This document shows positions 45,374 to 56,824 of a stretch of DNA of 64,000 nucleotides, piece by piece; position 1 is the first letter of the stretch; the number at the start of each line of letters is the position of its first letter. The notes beneath the pieces were generated by a model. It saw only the letters and a list, made by a program, of their open reading frames with translations. It ran no database searches and was not told the origin of the DNA. Both the position numbers and the translations under genes were made by a program. The stretch is from Nakaseomyces glabratus. Taxonomy: Eukaryota > Ascomycota > Saccharomycetes > Saccharomycetales > Saccharomycetaceae. The stretch is from positions 620,001-684,000 of the forward strand of contig NC_088961.1 of assembly GCF_010111755.1 (NCBI RefSeq). The letters run 5' to 3'.

Positions 45374-45990
45374 AATGTATTTTAGTGCTTAACTTTAGTA
45401 CGTTAGTCTCGGCTTTGTAATATTAAAGAGTAGTATGAAAACAGTAGTTGATCAATTGGCCAACACAGGAGCAAGTTGTATGTATTTATAAGTCAATAGT
45501 AATTCCGTTGGTGTCAACTCAAGCTTGCTTGTGACAAAACAATCTTAGACTTCGATTTTTTTTTTTCAAGGGTCCAATTGTTTTCTCCACAGATAAAGAC
45601 GGAGGTCGCCGAGCGAACATTACAAAAAATGAAAATTTTTGCATAAAAATTCCAATTTTTGGTGATGACGAAACTTTACCTTCGATGATTTAGTCATCGA
45701 GCATCATCAAGGAACAAGTAATATGACAATTTTGTCCAGTGCTATCTATTAAGTAAGCGTAGTTGTATCAGCTTATTATTCTATTGTATCGATGGATTTG
45801 AGGATGTTAAGTAATTGCAAGAAATCCGATTTTTCTTATTGTTTAATGTATTTTGTTTCAATAGTATGATCCAGCACAAAAGGATGCCAAAGGGAAATAA
45901 CGTTATTGGAGAACGGAATATAAATAATTCAAAAAAAAAAAACCAAAACCAACAACAACAGAGCATCTGCTGCTGTTATGTCATCCTATG
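45374..45990. other. PYC promoter and YBR220C 3' region
   Basis: 617 bp. S. cerevisiae has the small gene YBR219C here; I see no counterpart. Short frames near 45781-46105 are low-complexity (an A12 run at 45931-45942 and CAA repeats) and are not called. TATTTATAAG lies at 45482-45491, a possible PYC TATA element. Confidence 0.5.
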
Positions 45991-47694
45991 CTATGTACAT
46001 CTCCAAGAGCCAATTGGTAATGTTTGCAAAAATAGCATCTTCTTCTTGATAAACATAAAGTATAACAGTGTGCCGATAATAATGCAAAACATGTTTGCAA
46101 TGTAGTAACCATCAGTGACAACTTTGGCGGTTCCTCTTAAAGCAGTTGTACATGCTTGAATATTACTACCTCGATTCAAAATTGCTACTGATCCGTTTTC
46201 TAGGGTACAGCTGTAAACGGTAAAATAGTTGATCATTGACATGATCATGAGGCGAGGCCAGGTACCACCAAAATTACTTAATGTGTTTAGAAGTGTCATG
46301 TAGGTACCACCCAGGACTGGATCAGCAATCTTAGAATGGAAAGCCGAAATTGCCACAAATTGGACTGTTGACATGAAAGAACCTAATAAATGCTGGATTA
46401 TAACAAGTAAAAAGTAGCCGGTACTAATTTGCCCATCTTTTGGGAACATACTTACAATATAATTACCAAACATAGCAGCAGTTAGCCTACCTAAGAAACC
46501 CCATAACCAGGGGGTTAATAGGCCGCCGTCTCCAACTAAAAACTTTACAATGCGATTTGTCTTATGGTGGTTTCCTCTTGACAGATTTAATTTCCTCTTC
46601 TGTTCATTTGCGGAACTCCATTTTACAACATAATAACCAAATATGATTTCAAATGGGAAATCAATAAGTACTGTAACAGCGAGATCTTCTCTTTTAAAAC
46701 CCTTTTCCAATAGTTTTAAATTTGTAGCTGCCTCATTACATTGAAATGCAAATTTGCTAACCATATGAATTGTTGCTAAGGTTCTCACCGATCTCAGCTT
46801 CAATATCTTTAAAAATCCTCTGTACACGTAGGCGATACTGCTAGTATTTTCAGTCTTAATAGTTACATGGTCCGGATATTCAATATTGGTGATTGTTGGA
46901 GAAAGAGCTTTGTCTGCACTAAGCTCTCTATCCTTCTCTTTCACTTTGTCAGTTATTGGCAAATCATAGACACTATTAGGGACCTCCTTAGTAAAGAAGA
47001 TCACATACAAAGTCAAAAGCACATATAGAGCACCAGCAGTTTTCATATAGCCCCCTAAACTTATGAGGCCATGCGGTAATGGCATATTTCTAACATATTT
47101 ATTGGCAAATTCGCTTGAGTTCAGTGCGATAAAAACTGTAAAAGACAGGAAATATCCCATATTCAAACCAATGGTTTGGGCTGTGGACGAATATGAAATT
47201 GAATCTCTGGATAAGATTGTTAACGCCCAGCCATCGACAGCAATATCCTGAGTAGCACACAAAAATACCAAAGTTCCAAAACACCAAGTTAGAAAAGGTA
47301 CATTGACGTTATGTAGCCCACCTGAGTTCCTTCCATGAAAGGCGTCATCAACACCGTTGAACACCTTACCTCTGCTAATACATGTACCCAGAAAGAACAG
47401 CATTACACCGCTGACCAGTTGAATGGGAATGATCCATGATCTTCTTCTACCTATTTTCTTGAAATATACAGAGTCAACCAGTGGAGACCACAGAATTTTC
47501 AATGAGTAGGGGTATGTAGCCATGGAGAAGATACCCAATTGTGTAAACGTAGTCTCTTTAGCCATTGACTTCAGCAGGAACGGTACTGTACCGAAGGCTA
47601 GCCCGACAGGGATACCTTGCAAGAAGTAAAGACATATCAGCAAATAAAATTGCGGGATATCTCTCTTCGCCAAGGTCTTCGCTGGAGTATCCAT
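45991..47694 (-). CDS. Acetyl-CoA transporter family (SLC33A1-like) membrane protein
   Basis: 567 residues from ATG at 47694, position of YBR220C (560 residues). About 11-12 membrane segments. The start FYLLICLYFLQGIPVGLAFGTVPFLLK is the signature of the AT-1/SLC33A1 family, as is LWSPLVDSVYFKKIGRRRSWIIPIQL (about 68-93). Other conserved parts are CATQDIAVDGWALTIL (about 142-157) and GTYMTLLNTLSNFGGTWPR (about 473-491). In animals the family moves acetyl-CoA into the ER/Golgi lumen; the yeast protein is uncharacterised, so substrate and location are inference. A perfect 10-bp inverted repeat lies about 306 bp upstream. Confidence 0.88.
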   Translation of the reverse strand: MDTPAKTLAKRDIPQFYLLICLYFLQGIPVGLAFGTVPFLLKSMAKETTFTQLGIFSMATYPYSLKILWSPLVDSVYFKKIGRRRSWIIPIQLVSGVMLFFLGTCISRGKVFNGVDDAFHGRNSGGLHNVNVPFLTWCFGTLVFLCATQDIAVDGWALTILSRDSISYSSTAQTIGLNMGYFLSFTVFIALNSSEFANKYVRNMPLPHGLISLGGYMKTAGALYVLLTLYVIFFTKEVPNSVYDLPITDKVKEKDRELSADKALSPTITNIEYPDHVTIKTENTSSIAYVYRGFLKILKLRSVRTLATIHMVSKFAFQCNEAATNLKLLEKGFKREDLAVTVLIDFPFEIIFGYYVVKWSSANEQKRKLNLSRGNHHKTNRIVKFLVGDGGLLTPWLWGFLGRLTAAMFGNYIVSMFPKDGQISTGYFLLVIIQHLLGSFMSTVQFVAISAFHSKIADPVLGGTYMTLLNTLSNFGGTWPRLMIMSMINYFTVYSCTLENGSVAILNRGSNIQACTTALRGTAKVVTDGYYIANMFCIIIGTLLYFMFIKKKMLFLQTLPIGSWRCT

Positions 47695-48227
47695 CGAGTA
47701 AGTAAATAAAGCTTCAGCTATCCTTTTTAATCAATAGGTGCCCAATTGCCAGATATATATTGTTCCCGAACGAACGCAATTGTCGATCCTTTGGTATTAT
47801 AATCTCGATGAGAGGATATGTTCGACCAAGTGAAAAGTTTTCTGCAAGTACGATGCCTATCAGACAGTTCAGGTTGTGTCAATTTTTTCTCTTTCAGCTT
47901 GCTATGTTACCGGTTCGCGTAGGCAAGTTTTACTTTTTTTTGCAAATTATTTTTTCACTCTCAGAAAATACTGTAGGTATGCACCTTTGTTTTCAAATGA
48001 TCTACAGCGGTATCGCTGTAGATTGTAAATGCATAACCGAATCATAGAGACGGTATTTCAATTTTAAATATTATAGTACATTAAAGCAGCATGGTTCTTG
48101 CTATGCTCAAAATTTATACAATTTAGATATTGAAGAAAAGATGATAAATATAAGTAGTTGAAATAGGATAAAGATAATATAATAATAAAGAAAAATAGAA
48201 TAATTAGTATAAGGTATATGGGAATAT
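47695..48227. other. YBR220C-type promoter and PDB1 3' region
   Basis: 533 bp. Contains the inverted repeat at 48000-48023. An open plus-strand frame (47760-48047) has no recognisable protein character. TATATAT lies at 47754-47760 next to the transporter gene. Confidence 0.55.
48000..48023. repeat. Perfect inverted repeat, 10-bp arms, 4-base loop
   Basis: Left arm ATCTACAGCG (48000-48009), loop GTAT, right arm CGCTGTAGAT (48014-48023). It is in non-coding DNA, 306 bp upstream of the transporter gene and 205 bp past nothing but the PDB1 stop side. It could be a dyad binding site or form a hairpin in a transcript; no known yeast factor site was recognised. Confidence 0.95.
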
Positions 48228-49304
48228 TTACTCAATGGATAGAACTTCCTTGGCAGCTCTAACAATAGTTTCTGGGTCTGGGAATGCAAAATCTTCTAGC
48301 TCCTTAGCATATGGGGTTGGGACATCAGCACCGGTGACTCTTTGAATTGGAGCATCTAAGTAGTCGAAGGCCTCAGATTCCATAACTTGGGCGATAATCT
48401 CTGCACCAACACCAAAGGATGGGAAAGTAGACTCCACGGTTATCAAATGGTTAGTCTTCTTGACTGTCTTGACAATGGCATCGATGTCCAAAGGTCTGAT
48501 GGAACGCAAGTTTATAACTTCAGCGGATACACCGTATTTTTCTTCCAAAATCTTGGCTGCTGCAAGAGAGAATTCGGTGTTTCTTGTGTAGGTGATAATA
48601 GATATGTCTTTACCTTCTTTTTCAACTTTTGCAGTGTATGGCAAAGTGAAATCAGGTGATAGTGCTTCCTCAGAAACTTCGAATTGCTCACCGTATAGCA
48701 ATTCGTTTTCAAGGAAAACAACAGGGTTTGGATCTCTGATTGCAGCTTTCAACAAACCTCTTGCATCTTCAGCAGAGTAAGGCACAAGAACCTTTAAACC
48801 TGGAATAGAACCATACCAAGCAGAGTAATCTTGAGAATGTTGTGCAGCAACACCTACAGCAGAACCATTAGGCCCTCTGAACACGATTTGACATTTTTGG
48901 GTACCACCAGACATATAATGTGTCTTTGCTGCCGAGTTAACGACATGGTCAATGGCTTGCATGGAGAAGTTGAATGACATGAATTCAACAATTGGCTTTA
49001 GGCCCTTCAAAGCTGCACCAACAGCCAAACCGGCAAAACCATACTCAGTAATTGGAGTATCGACAACACGGCGTTCACCAAATCTATCTAAAAGTCCCTT
49101 GGTAACTTTGTAAGCACCATTGTATTGAGCAACTTCTTCACCAATGATAAAAACATCGTCATCACGATCTAATTCCTCAGCCAAAGCAGAGTTCAAGGCC
49201 TCTCTAACTGTCATGGTCTTTGTTGAAGCCATTCTAACGGCACTTCTAGTGGCCAATCTCGCCATTGGAGTCAATCTTGTGAGTGGTGTTCTAAATTGTA
49301 GCAT
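48228..49304 (-). CDS. PDB1: Pyruvate dehydrogenase E1 beta subunit Pdb1
   Basis: 358 residues from ATG at 49304 (S. cerevisiae 366). The N-terminal about 28 residues are basic and hydroxylated with no acids ([21 protein letters not shown]), a mitochondrial presequence. The mature part has the transketolase-like pyrimidine domain: [41 protein letters not shown], with the cofactor-activating glutamate in GEEVAQ. The C-terminal domain follows ([19 protein letters not shown] to [11 protein letters not shown]). With Pda1 it forms the thiamine-diphosphate E1 of the pyruvate dehydrogenase complex. Position equals YBR221C. Confidence 0.97.
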   Translation of the reverse strand: MLQFRTPLTRLTPMARLATRSAVRMASTKTMTVREALNSALAEELDRDDDVFIIGEEVAQYNGAYKVTKGLLDRFGERRVVDTPITEYGFAGLAVGAALKGLKPIVEFMSFNFSMQAIDHVVNSAAKTHYMSGGTQKCQIVFRGPNGSAVGVAAQHSQDYSAWYGSIPGLKVLVPYSAEDARGLLKAAIRDPNPVVFLENELLYGEQFEVSEEALSPDFTLPYTAKVEKEGKDISIITYTRNTEFSLAAAKILEEKYGVSAEVINLRSIRPLDIDAIVKTVKKTNHLITVESTFPSFGVGAEIIAQVMESEAFDYLDAPIQRVTGADVPTPYAKELEDFAFPDPETIVRAAKEVLSIE

Positions 49305-49978
49305 TTTCTGATAGTACTAGCTATTAATATTGGCAGTTCGATGAAATCAACTATTATTTTTGGTCTTATAGCAACTTATCCAAGATGGGTTATACAATGT
49401 TTTCTTGTCTTCTTCTTTTTAGTTTGAAGATATCTTTCAATAAGAATATATATTGCTTCTGAATTGCGTTGAATTAGGTTAAGAATAGATTTATTATGAG
49501 ACCTCTAATAAACTTAACCTTTGCTGCTGTAATGGTTTCCTATTTTTTTTCCTATTTCCAAAGAATGTTATCCCTGATGGTCGATTGAAGTTAGTTTTCA
49601 AATAACAGACAAAAAAAACAGAATCTGACAACTGACAATGTTGGTAATTGACTCAATTGATTGTAGGTGATGGCCTTTGTCGATACAGTGTGAAGAGTGA
49701 AGTTCCAATTCTGTGTTTAGAACAATTTACCGTTATCACAAGGCACTTTGAGAGGGGAAAAGGGAGTTGTTCAGCTTATTTTGCCAAAGTGGAAAACTGG
49801 ATGAGGAGATATTCGTTTCTAGCGATGTAAATGCAGGTTCTATGAGGAACATTTACAATGTCAATCTATCTATGATAGTTATGATTAATATGACTCTATT
49901 TCAGATATGGCAAACTTTATTTATATTGTATATAAAACACTCTTAGTTATTTATTAATAAATGTCTTATTTGCTCAGC
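49305..49978. other. PDB1 promoter and PCS60 3' region
   Basis: 674 bp. A plus-strand frame of 60 codons (49648-49830) has no known resemblance. AT-rich tracts elsewhere. No gene called. Confidence 0.5.
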
Positions 49979-51592
49979 TTATAGTTTGCTCTTCTTTGTT
50001 GCGAAAGCTTCGGCGATTATACGTCTTTGTATCTTGCCTGTCGCAGTTTTTGGTAGAGTTTCAACGAAATATACCTTTGCTGGAATCTTGAACTTGGCCA
50101 CTTTATCTTGCATGTACGCAGTTAGTTCGTCATAGGTCATTTTCTCCCCTTTCTTTAAGACAACAGCAGCATGAACCACCTGGCCGTACATTTCATCCGG
50201 AACACCAAAGCATACAGCTTCATCGACTTTTGGGTGTGATAGCATAACCCCATCCAATTCAATTGGAGAAATTTTTTCACCACCCCGATTAATTAACTCC
50301 TTAATTCTACCTGTGAGAACCAAGAACCCCTCAGCATCGAAGTAACCCTGGTCACCGGTTCTGAAATAGTTTTCTCTCTTTGTAAAGTTCTCTTCATTTG
50401 CCTTTGGATTGTTGGCATAACCAGGGGTAACATTCTCTCCACGGATACAAACTTCACCTATTTCACCTTGAGGTAGGATATTGTCCTTGTCGTCTAAAAT
50501 TCTGACTTCAACACCTTGTGGTTGACCAACAGTACCAGGTTTACGTTTACCTGGAGGCAAGTTATTGGAGGTCATTTGGTGGGAAGCTTCTGTCATAGCA
50601 TATGCCTCAAGCACCGGCGCTTTTAGCTCTTCTTCTAACTTGTGGAAAGTAGCAGGAGCCAATGCAGAGGAGCATGATCTGATGAATCTGATATGTGGAA
50701 TACCATTAGCAGGTTTAGGCGTCTTTAATACTATCATACTTATCGTTGGCACACAGCTAAACCAATTGCACTTGTATTTAATAAAATCATCCCAAAATCT
50801 CTTGGCACTGAATCGAGGTGGTACAACAACGGAGCCTTGAGTCCTAAAAGTCGATAATAAAACACCAATTAAGCCGTGGACATGGAATAATGGCATGACT
50901 ACATATGATCTGTCAGTTTCATTCAATTTGTAAGTTCTCGAAATATTCAAAGTGCTTCTTACTATATTCAAATGCATTAATGGTACCGTCTTTGGTCTGG
51001 ATGTTGTACCACTGGTGTGCAAAACTAAGGCAACGTCGCTTGACCGGGCATAACCTGGAAACCTGACATTATCGTTATTAACAAACTTGGCGTTGTTCAA
51101 AGATGAGTAAATTGCCTTCTTGTAGTTGTCCTTTGGAGAGTAAACTTGATACTCGACTCTGAATCTCTCTGGATTTAGCTCCAACTCGATAATAAAACAA
51201 TTGAAATTCTTAGCCGATTTTAAAACCTCAGCGTTAGTCCCAACAGTACCCTTAGGAACACAAATGGAGCTTGTCTTTAAGTCGCCAAGGTAGAAATCAA
51301 ATTCTTTTTCTTTATAATTCGAGTTTAGAGGAGCACCAACTTTGGCATCCATTGTAGTTGCCAAGAAGGAAACAATAAACTCCAAGCCATTTGGCATTGA
51401 CATGGCGATGACACTTTGTCTATGCACAACACCATACAATGGTGAGTTAGGGTCCTTAAAGATTGTCTGGAAGTGTCCAACCATATGGGACAAATCCCTA
51501 TAAGTCACCTCCAAACCAGTTTCTGGCACTATAACAGCAACATTGTCAGATACCCTAAATGTATCATTGAAAGAAGCAGTAGCAGTAGTCAT
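49979..51592 (-). CDS. PCS60: Peroxisomal oxalyl-CoA synthetase / AMP-binding enzyme Pcs60
   Basis: 537 residues from ATG at 51592 (S. cerevisiae 543). Adenylate-forming enzyme. P-loop-like signature DVALVLHTSGTTSRPKTVPLMH (about 176-197), A5 motif LEAYAMTEASHQM (about 328-340), A7 YFRTGDQGYFDAEGFLVLTGRIKELINRGGEKISP (about 411-445), and the catalytic lysine in LPKTATGKIQRR (about 515-526). The C-terminus is KKSKL, a canonical type 1 peroxisomal targeting signal. In yeast it ligates CoA to oxalate as part of oxalate breakdown and is oleate-inducible. I did not find a clear oleate response element upstream. Position equals YBR222C. Confidence 0.95.
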   Translation of the reverse strand: MTTATASFNDTFRVSDNVAVIVPETGLEVTYRDLSHMVGHFQTIFKDPNSPLYGVVHRQSVIAMSMPNGLEFIVSFLATTMDAKVGAPLNSNYKEKEFDFYLGDLKTSSICVPKGTVGTNAEVLKSAKNFNCFIIELELNPERFRVEYQVYSPKDNYKKAIYSSLNNAKFVNNDNVRFPGYARSSDVALVLHTSGTTSRPKTVPLMHLNIVRSTLNISRTYKLNETDRSYVVMPLFHVHGLIGVLLSTFRTQGSVVVPPRFSAKRFWDDFIKYKCNWFSCVPTISMIVLKTPKPANGIPHIRFIRSCSSALAPATFHKLEEELKAPVLEAYAMTEASHQMTSNNLPPGKRKPGTVGQPQGVEVRILDDKDNILPQGEIGEVCIRGENVTPGYANNPKANEENFTKRENYFRTGDQGYFDAEGFLVLTGRIKELINRGGEKISPIELDGVMLSHPKVDEAVCFGVPDEMYGQVVHAAVVLKKGEKMTYDELTAYMQDKVAKFKIPAKVYFVETLPKTATGKIQRRIIAEAFATKKSKL

Positions 51593-52009
51593 TTTGACTT
51601 CACTTATATTGATTAATACTCAGTTAATGAATGCTATAACTACTGGTATAGAAATATTCCGTAATATAACCGGTGTATTGTCTTGGTGTTCAATAGGGAT
51701 TCATGTCCACCTCTATATATACTAGCGTTTTCCAATTTAGGACTCCAAGTGTCACATTTTGCTGTAAAAGAAAAGCCACAGCTTACATCTTTAGAACCAC
51801 TTGATCCCATCGGAATTAATTTCCCTCATTGACATGTCCTCATCCCGTTTTTTGTTAGAATTCGAATTGAGTTTTCAAGTGGATGATTCAATTCTCTCAT
51901 GACTTATTGGCCGTACTTTCATCACCAAAACGTCAAACATCTAACGTACATAGTTTTAAGAGTTAATATGATATAATCTTGCAAGGGCTTTTATATGCTG
52001 TTATATAGT
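51593..52009. other. PCS60 promoter and TDP1 3' region
   Basis: 417 bp. TATATATAC lies near 51713-51721, about 120 bp upstream of PCS60. Paired CCG/CGG triplets at 51659-51673 do not fit the oleate-response spacing. No gene seen. Confidence 0.5.
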
Positions 52010-53671
52010 TTACATCTGATAAAATGCCTGATCATTAGTTTCATATGGCTGCAGATGGCTCGGGAACGGGAATAGAACTGACCTAGTTTGGGGTCTCTGT
52101 CCTTTTCGATATATGATATCTTGCAGTGATTGACAATGAAGATTCGAATCCTGGGCTTTCGTGGTAATGTTGGAATTCTTATACATCACCCCAACTTCGT
52201 AGTTTCTTGGCTGTGAACCTAGAGTTCCCCATGCATTTGAACTTAAATTGGCTGATGTGAACAAACACCAATCTATATGTTCGGGAACCCTCATGCCTTG
52301 TGCCATTGACTGCGATGGCATTCTGAAGCGCAGATAAAATTTTGTATGTGAAGGTGTCGTAAGTCTCTGTTTTGTAGTGTAGTCACGATTATATTTGTAA
52401 AAGACTTTAATCTTGTTCCTTAGCCAGTCATATTGTTGCAATTGAGTATCATTCCTTGTATAATTGAAATTAAACCATCCTGCAGAGTTAATACCTACGC
52501 TAGCGTCCCTAATCTCCTTCATACAGGGATATATAATGCATGGATATGTCTTATTTTCATGATATGCTTTCAATAAAGCTTGCTGATCACTCTTAGCAGC
52601 TTCGCTAAAACCTCGGGCAGTAGGAACTATAACATGTGTAAATAAGTTAGATGGGTTATCCTTCCTTCTACCTATAGGGCCACCAATGGTGGAACTTTGG
52701 CAAAGAAACAGGTTCAGAGAAATCTGATCAACATCCCGCAGCTCTGTTTCAACTTTCTCGATGGATTTCAGGAACATGTTCAGTCCAGTTTCAATATTCT
52801 TCCCCTTTGTCTTTGGACAAGAATAAATAAACTCTACGTCAGCTAGTCCAGAAAAGTCAGTTCTCATTATGGTATCTTTTACCAAAGAGTTCAGTTCTTT
52901 CAACTTGTAAAAACTTAGATAATCGCATAGACTTCTTTGAAACCCGTTCATTTCAACTGCCTTGTCGCTAATGCTCATGAAGGGACTCGACCACAGGACC
53001 TGCTGTGGCCAGTTAGTCTCCGCCCATGTAAAGTTATTCGATGGTAAAAAGACCCGCACTCCGCGACCATTTCGATATATGCCAATAATCATTTTTGAGT
53101 GATGACAGGAGTAAGGCGGCATGTATATTTCTTTAACCACCAACCGATGAAAAATCTGAGAGAACTGTGGGCTATGCGTCAACTCCGATGAGCTCACTGG
53201 CACAATAGTACCAGTTTGGGCCACTATAGTTATCCTTTCGATGCTGGTTGTGAAATGCCGTAGCACAAAACTCAAATCATATTGAAAGCTGAACAAGTAC
53301 ACTTCTCTAAGCTCAGGGTCACCAAAGATATCCCCCAAATCTGCCATGTAAGGAGTATGCCCAGTGGACTCGTCGTAGGCCTCAGACCTAATAAGCCGGA
53401 ACGGTACATACCCGTCTGTGCCCTTGATTCGCTTACTCGGCCTCGCATCCTCGATGTCCGGCTCAGAGTCACTCAACACATGCACTTCCACTTTTTTCTC
53501 GCCAACCACCACCAAGTCCTCATCAGAATCTCCCTCTATATCAGTGTCAGCATCACTACCTACTGTCTTGCGCTCAGCACGCTCGGTTTCAACAGGCTCA
53601 CTGCCGCCGTATTGCACTCTGCTCCATCTCTCCGCACACTTTGCCGCAGCATCAGAAAGTGTCCTCTTCAT
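52010..53671 (-). CDS. TDP1: Tyrosyl-DNA phosphodiesterase Tdp1
   Basis: 553 residues from ATG at 53671 (S. cerevisiae 544). Member of the phospholipase D superfamily that removes topoisomerase peptides from DNA ends. The two HKD-type catalytic motifs are intact: H191-S-K193 in YSCHHSKMIIGIY and H442-T-K444 in TPSHTKFYLRF, the latter followed by SANLSSNAWG. The N-terminus is acidic and disordered (about 1-90). The 5' end is GC-rich compared with the 3' part. Divergent from the next gene, as YBR223C is in S. cerevisiae. Confidence 0.95.
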   Translation of the reverse strand: MKRTLSDAAAKCAERWSRVQYGGSEPVETERAERKTVGSDADTDIEGDSDEDLVVVGEKKVEVHVLSDSEPDIEDARPSKRIKGTDGYVPFRLIRSEAYDESTGHTPYMADLGDIFGDPELREVYLFSFQYDLSFVLRHFTTSIERITIVAQTGTIVPVSSSELTHSPQFSQIFHRLVVKEIYMPPYSCHHSKMIIGIYRNGRGVRVFLPSNNFTWAETNWPQQVLWSSPFMSISDKAVEMNGFQRSLCDYLSFYKLKELNSLVKDTIMRTDFSGLADVEFIYSCPKTKGKNIETGLNMFLKSIEKVETELRDVDQISLNLFLCQSSTIGGPIGRRKDNPSNLFTHVIVPTARGFSEAAKSDQQALLKAYHENKTYPCIIYPCMKEIRDASVGINSAGWFNFNYTRNDTQLQQYDWLRNKIKVFYKYNRDYTTKQRLTTPSHTKFYLRFRMPSQSMAQGMRVPEHIDWCLFTSANLSSNAWGTLGSQPRNYEVGVMYKNSNITTKAQDSNLHCQSLQDIIYRKGQRPQTRSVLFPFPSHLQPYETNDQAFYQM

Positions 53672-54253
53672 ATCACACCAGTTCCACTTGAAGTTCCACT
53701 TCTAAGTCACCAATTCCACTTCCAACTCACACAGACAAGCATCATCTATACGTTATCCCATTGGCGATGCCCATAATTAGGCTCCCACTAGGACTCGAAC
53801 TGCCAAATAACTAATAAGTCATCATCCACCGGGCACCCATCTGATCCGAGTCAAAATTTTCAAGTGATGAAGGGGGAAGCAAAAAAACTACGCTGACTTT
53901 TCCGTTTTCGGGCTACACCTCAGGAACAAATAAGGATTTTGAGCGAACCAGACACGCTTATGATAGCATTAGCATATCTACAGTCTCTACTGTAATTCAA
54001 AGCACTTGCAGAGACAACTCAGGCAAGAGCAGAAGACAGGAGTTAGTAGCGTGCCGGGGACGCCATTGACAATAACTTATAAGAGCCGAGGAAATCACTG
54101 CGTCACTGATTAGAAGTGGAAAAGAAGGGATTATTAATTACGCTCCAGTGTGACAGGACGAAGGAATACCAGGAGAAAGGATAAAAGGATAAGCAACAAA
54201 AAGTAGGGACTTTAATATAATAGCAGTCCGAGAAAAATTTTTTATATACAGTT
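53672..54253. other. Divergent promoter TDP1/YBR225W
   Basis: 582 bp. A B-box-like GGACTCGAAC (53791-53800) occurs on the plus strand, but no tRNA folds around it. A-runs near 53881 and TTTTTTATATA at 54239-54248, just before the next gene. No gene seen. Confidence 0.5.
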
Positions 54254-56824
54254 ATGGATTCCGAGCAAGGTCCTTATAATGCCTGTAGATATGAACACCC
54301 GGAGGAGTTAGAGGCGAGCCAGGAAAATAGCGACAACAGGATAGATTTGAAAGTGGTGACGGGACCATCGCCGACATCTATGCCGTCATCTGGTATCACC
54401 ACCGCCCACAGCAACACTTCCAATGACAAGAGTATTCAAAGCGACGTACCGAACACCGACAAAATCCTGGTAATGGATTCGCCTCAACCACAGTTACTGC
54501 CGATGTCACCAAGCATAAGTGTCAGATCAGAACAAGCGTCGGCAAATAATATATCAACCTCGGGTATCAGGCCTCAAACCCTCATAGTAGACAATAAGAG
54601 ACTGTCGAGTCCCATGCCGTCACCTTCTCTTGGTCCAAGCCAAAGCGCTATCACTAACAACTCGGACGAAAACTCGCTACTTATGGCAAGTAAGAACGAC
54701 GAAAATCCAATAACAAGTTCTGAGATATTTGGTATGATAGACCCTCTTCCGGCGGTAGAGAAATCTGGTGCACGACAGAGCAGTAGCCACAGTCACGATA
54801 TAACCACGAATCACAACTGGTCCTACGATTGGAATAAGCTGCCTGCTCTTGGTACATCTATATTGAAAAAGGGCCCCAACTACAACCAGGTTTTAGTACA
54901 TAAAGACGGAAAGAAAAAGGAACTCCATTATGATCCTTCATACAATCAACATTTACCGGAAATGCACATATTTTTGAACTTTAACTCTGACACATCACAA
55001 GGTGATGCCTTAACATATGCCCGAGAAAGGTTGACAGAATACGTTAGATTTGTTTCAGATTATTTGAAAGTACGAAAATATGCCTTTGAGTGTTACCCAT
55101 TTAATATTCAGCTAGCATCAACCATTGAAACTGAGCTCAGAGAGTACGTGTCCTACAATGCCACACATATTTATAACGAGATGGGGATGGTTATCCAAAT
55201 GTGGTACTATCAAGCTCAAAAGCTACTTCTTCAGTCAAACTCACTACTATTTTCCACTGAGGTAGTACAACACTTATTAAAGACTAAGACATCTTCCAGA
55301 AAACATCAGCAACAAATCAATAACCAGCTAGCAAAGGATGAAAGTTCTTCAGTACTCTCAGCTAAACCAGACTCTTTTGCCCACCACAGAACGGGCAGTA
55401 AAAAAACACATCACAAACTGTGCACAGATATTGATATTTTAGTAATACGACCTCAGTTAATTGTTCAAATTGGATGGCAACTGGCTTGCGATGAACCTAG
55501 TTTGAACATTGGTGATTTTCCTTTGGACCTTTCACCCTGGTTACACGACGAGGAAGACAGAAAGATTATTAGTCAAACTGCATCTTCCGTGCCGAAAGAA
55601 AGTTGTTACAAACTGGTATCCGATGAAAGCGAATTGGAAGTATTAAACGATGAGAACGCGCACAGTGTGCTGGTTGACTGCATGGATAGAAGCTATACCT
55701 TATTACAAGAACAAGATAAATTCGAGGTTGATACCAACGATAAAGATTCAGGACTGTTTAACGTAGAAGGTGAAAAGCAACACGATGAATTACCCAAACT
55801 TAAGAAATCAACGACCAAAACTAACAAAAAGTCCGGATTTGTTAACTTTTTCAAACGGAAGCATACACACGAAGACTCAACCGATAACCTCACTAGCCCC
55901 ACAATAGCCACGAACAAGCCTGATCATGCAAAAGCTAAGCTCAAGGATTTATCCTTAGGGGAACCAATGGTAAACTTACCAAGCAATTTAGCATCACCAT
56001 CCTTATCGATTGCTCCTAAGTCAAATAAGGACAACGTTAATAGTCTTCTAAACTCAACCACTTGGTTAGTTGATTACTACTCTAATTTAATGAATAATTA
56101 TAAGAAAGTCACGCTTCCGACACAATTCATAATCCCAGATGAAATCCAAGAATCTGTCAATACAACTAATTCAAGCGAGAGACCAAAATCTCTACAAAGA
56201 AAGCCAAGTAATGCACTCCTATATGGTAAGGAGTACCTTCAACTTCGTCTACCCTTCAAGGATAACTCTTTGCCTGCTATTTATTGCCCATGGGTATGGA
56301 GTGAATTACCACACAGTAAATGGAAAGCTTTATTGCGAGAGATGTACAGGACTGTCACACCGGGCGGCTATGTTATGGCTGTCGCTGCTGATATTAGTAT
56401 GTCGAACACATTCTCTGTCAATGATCCTGAGTTAAATGAATCAACATTCAAGACTACTATTGAGAGGGACAAAACGTATGATGCAGTATCTCTCGAAGCC
56501 ATTAATAGAGGTTTACATATTCACACTACAAAGCACCTATTTAAGGCATTTAAGGAGTCTGGATTTATCAACATTAAATCATCTATCCTATCTCTAAAAA
56601 CGGGTGACTTAGATACTCAAATGGGCTTCCTCAATGAATTTTTGGCAATTGTACATTGGGATCACATGATGAGAAAAGTCTTTCCAGATGCAAGTAATCC
56701 ACCGAAAGATACTGATCCTACAACATTACCAATGAGATATTTTGAAGAACATTTAGGTAAAGTAGATGATAACGCAGGATGTTATAGAATGCTTTTCCTT
56801 GTTGCCCGGAAGCCAAAGAAATAA
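54254..56824 (+). CDS. Uncharacterised YBR225W-like protein with a methyltransferase-like C-terminus
   Basis: 856 residues from ATG at 54254 (S. cerevisiae YBR225W is 900, of unknown function). The N-terminal 190 residues are Ser/Pro/Asn-rich and disordered. A first folded block is about 200-330 ([50 protein letters not shown]). A Lys-rich linker follows (about 520-600). The C-terminal block (about 657-856) reads like the second half of a SAM-dependent methyltransferase: [24 protein letters not shown], then [19 protein letters not shown] (about 687-705), then [18 protein letters not shown] see no typical glycine-rich motif I, so activity is uncertain. Function is not known. Confidence 0.85.
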   Translation: MDSEQGPYNACRYEHPEELEASQENSDNRIDLKVVTGPSPTSMPSSGITTAHSNTSNDKSIQSDVPNTDKILVMDSPQPQLLPMSPSISVRSEQASANNISTSGIRPQTLIVDNKRLSSPMPSPSLGPSQSAITNNSDENSLLMASKNDENPITSSEIFGMIDPLPAVEKSGARQSSSHSHDITTNHNWSYDWNKLPALGTSILKKGPNYNQVLVHKDGKKKELHYDPSYNQHLPEMHIFLNFNSDTSQGDALTYARERLTEYVRFVSDYLKVRKYAFECYPFNIQLASTIETELREYVSYNATHIYNEMGMVIQMWYYQAQKLLLQSNSLLFSTEVVQHLLKTKTSSRKHQQQINNQLAKDESSSVLSAKPDSFAHHRTGSKKTHHKLCTDIDILVIRPQLIVQIGWQLACDEPSLNIGDFPLDLSPWLHDEEDRKIISQTASSVPKESCYKLVSDESELEVLNDENAHSVLVDCMDRSYTLLQEQDKFEVDTNDKDSGLFNVEGEKQHDELPKLKKSTTKTNKKSGFVNFFKRKHTHEDSTDNLTSPTIATNKPDHAKAKLKDLSLGEPMVNLPSNLASPSLSIAPKSNKDNVNSLLNSTTWLVDYYSNLMNNYKKVTLPTQFIIPDEIQESVNTTNSSERPKSLQRKPSNALLYGKEYLQLRLPFKDNSLPAIYCPWVWSELPHSKWKALLREMYRTVTPGGYVMAVAADISMSNTFSVNDPELNESTFKTTIERDKTYDAVSLEAINRGLHIHTTKHLFKAFKESGFINIKSSILSLKTGDLDTQMGFLNEFLAIVHWDHMMRKVFPDASNPPKDTDPTTLPMRYFEEHLGKVDDNAGCYRMLFLVARKPKK

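Noticed and set aside
49648..49830. 60-codon frame between PDB1 and PCS60 following TTGTAG
   Set aside because: No recognisable similarity and no upstream exon or branch point; it may be chance.
53785..53870. Possible degenerate tRNA on the minus strand (GTTCGAGTCC B-box and GGGAGCC end)
   Set aside because: The T-stem does not pair, no matching 5' acceptor or A box was found at the right distance, and no anticodon arm forms.
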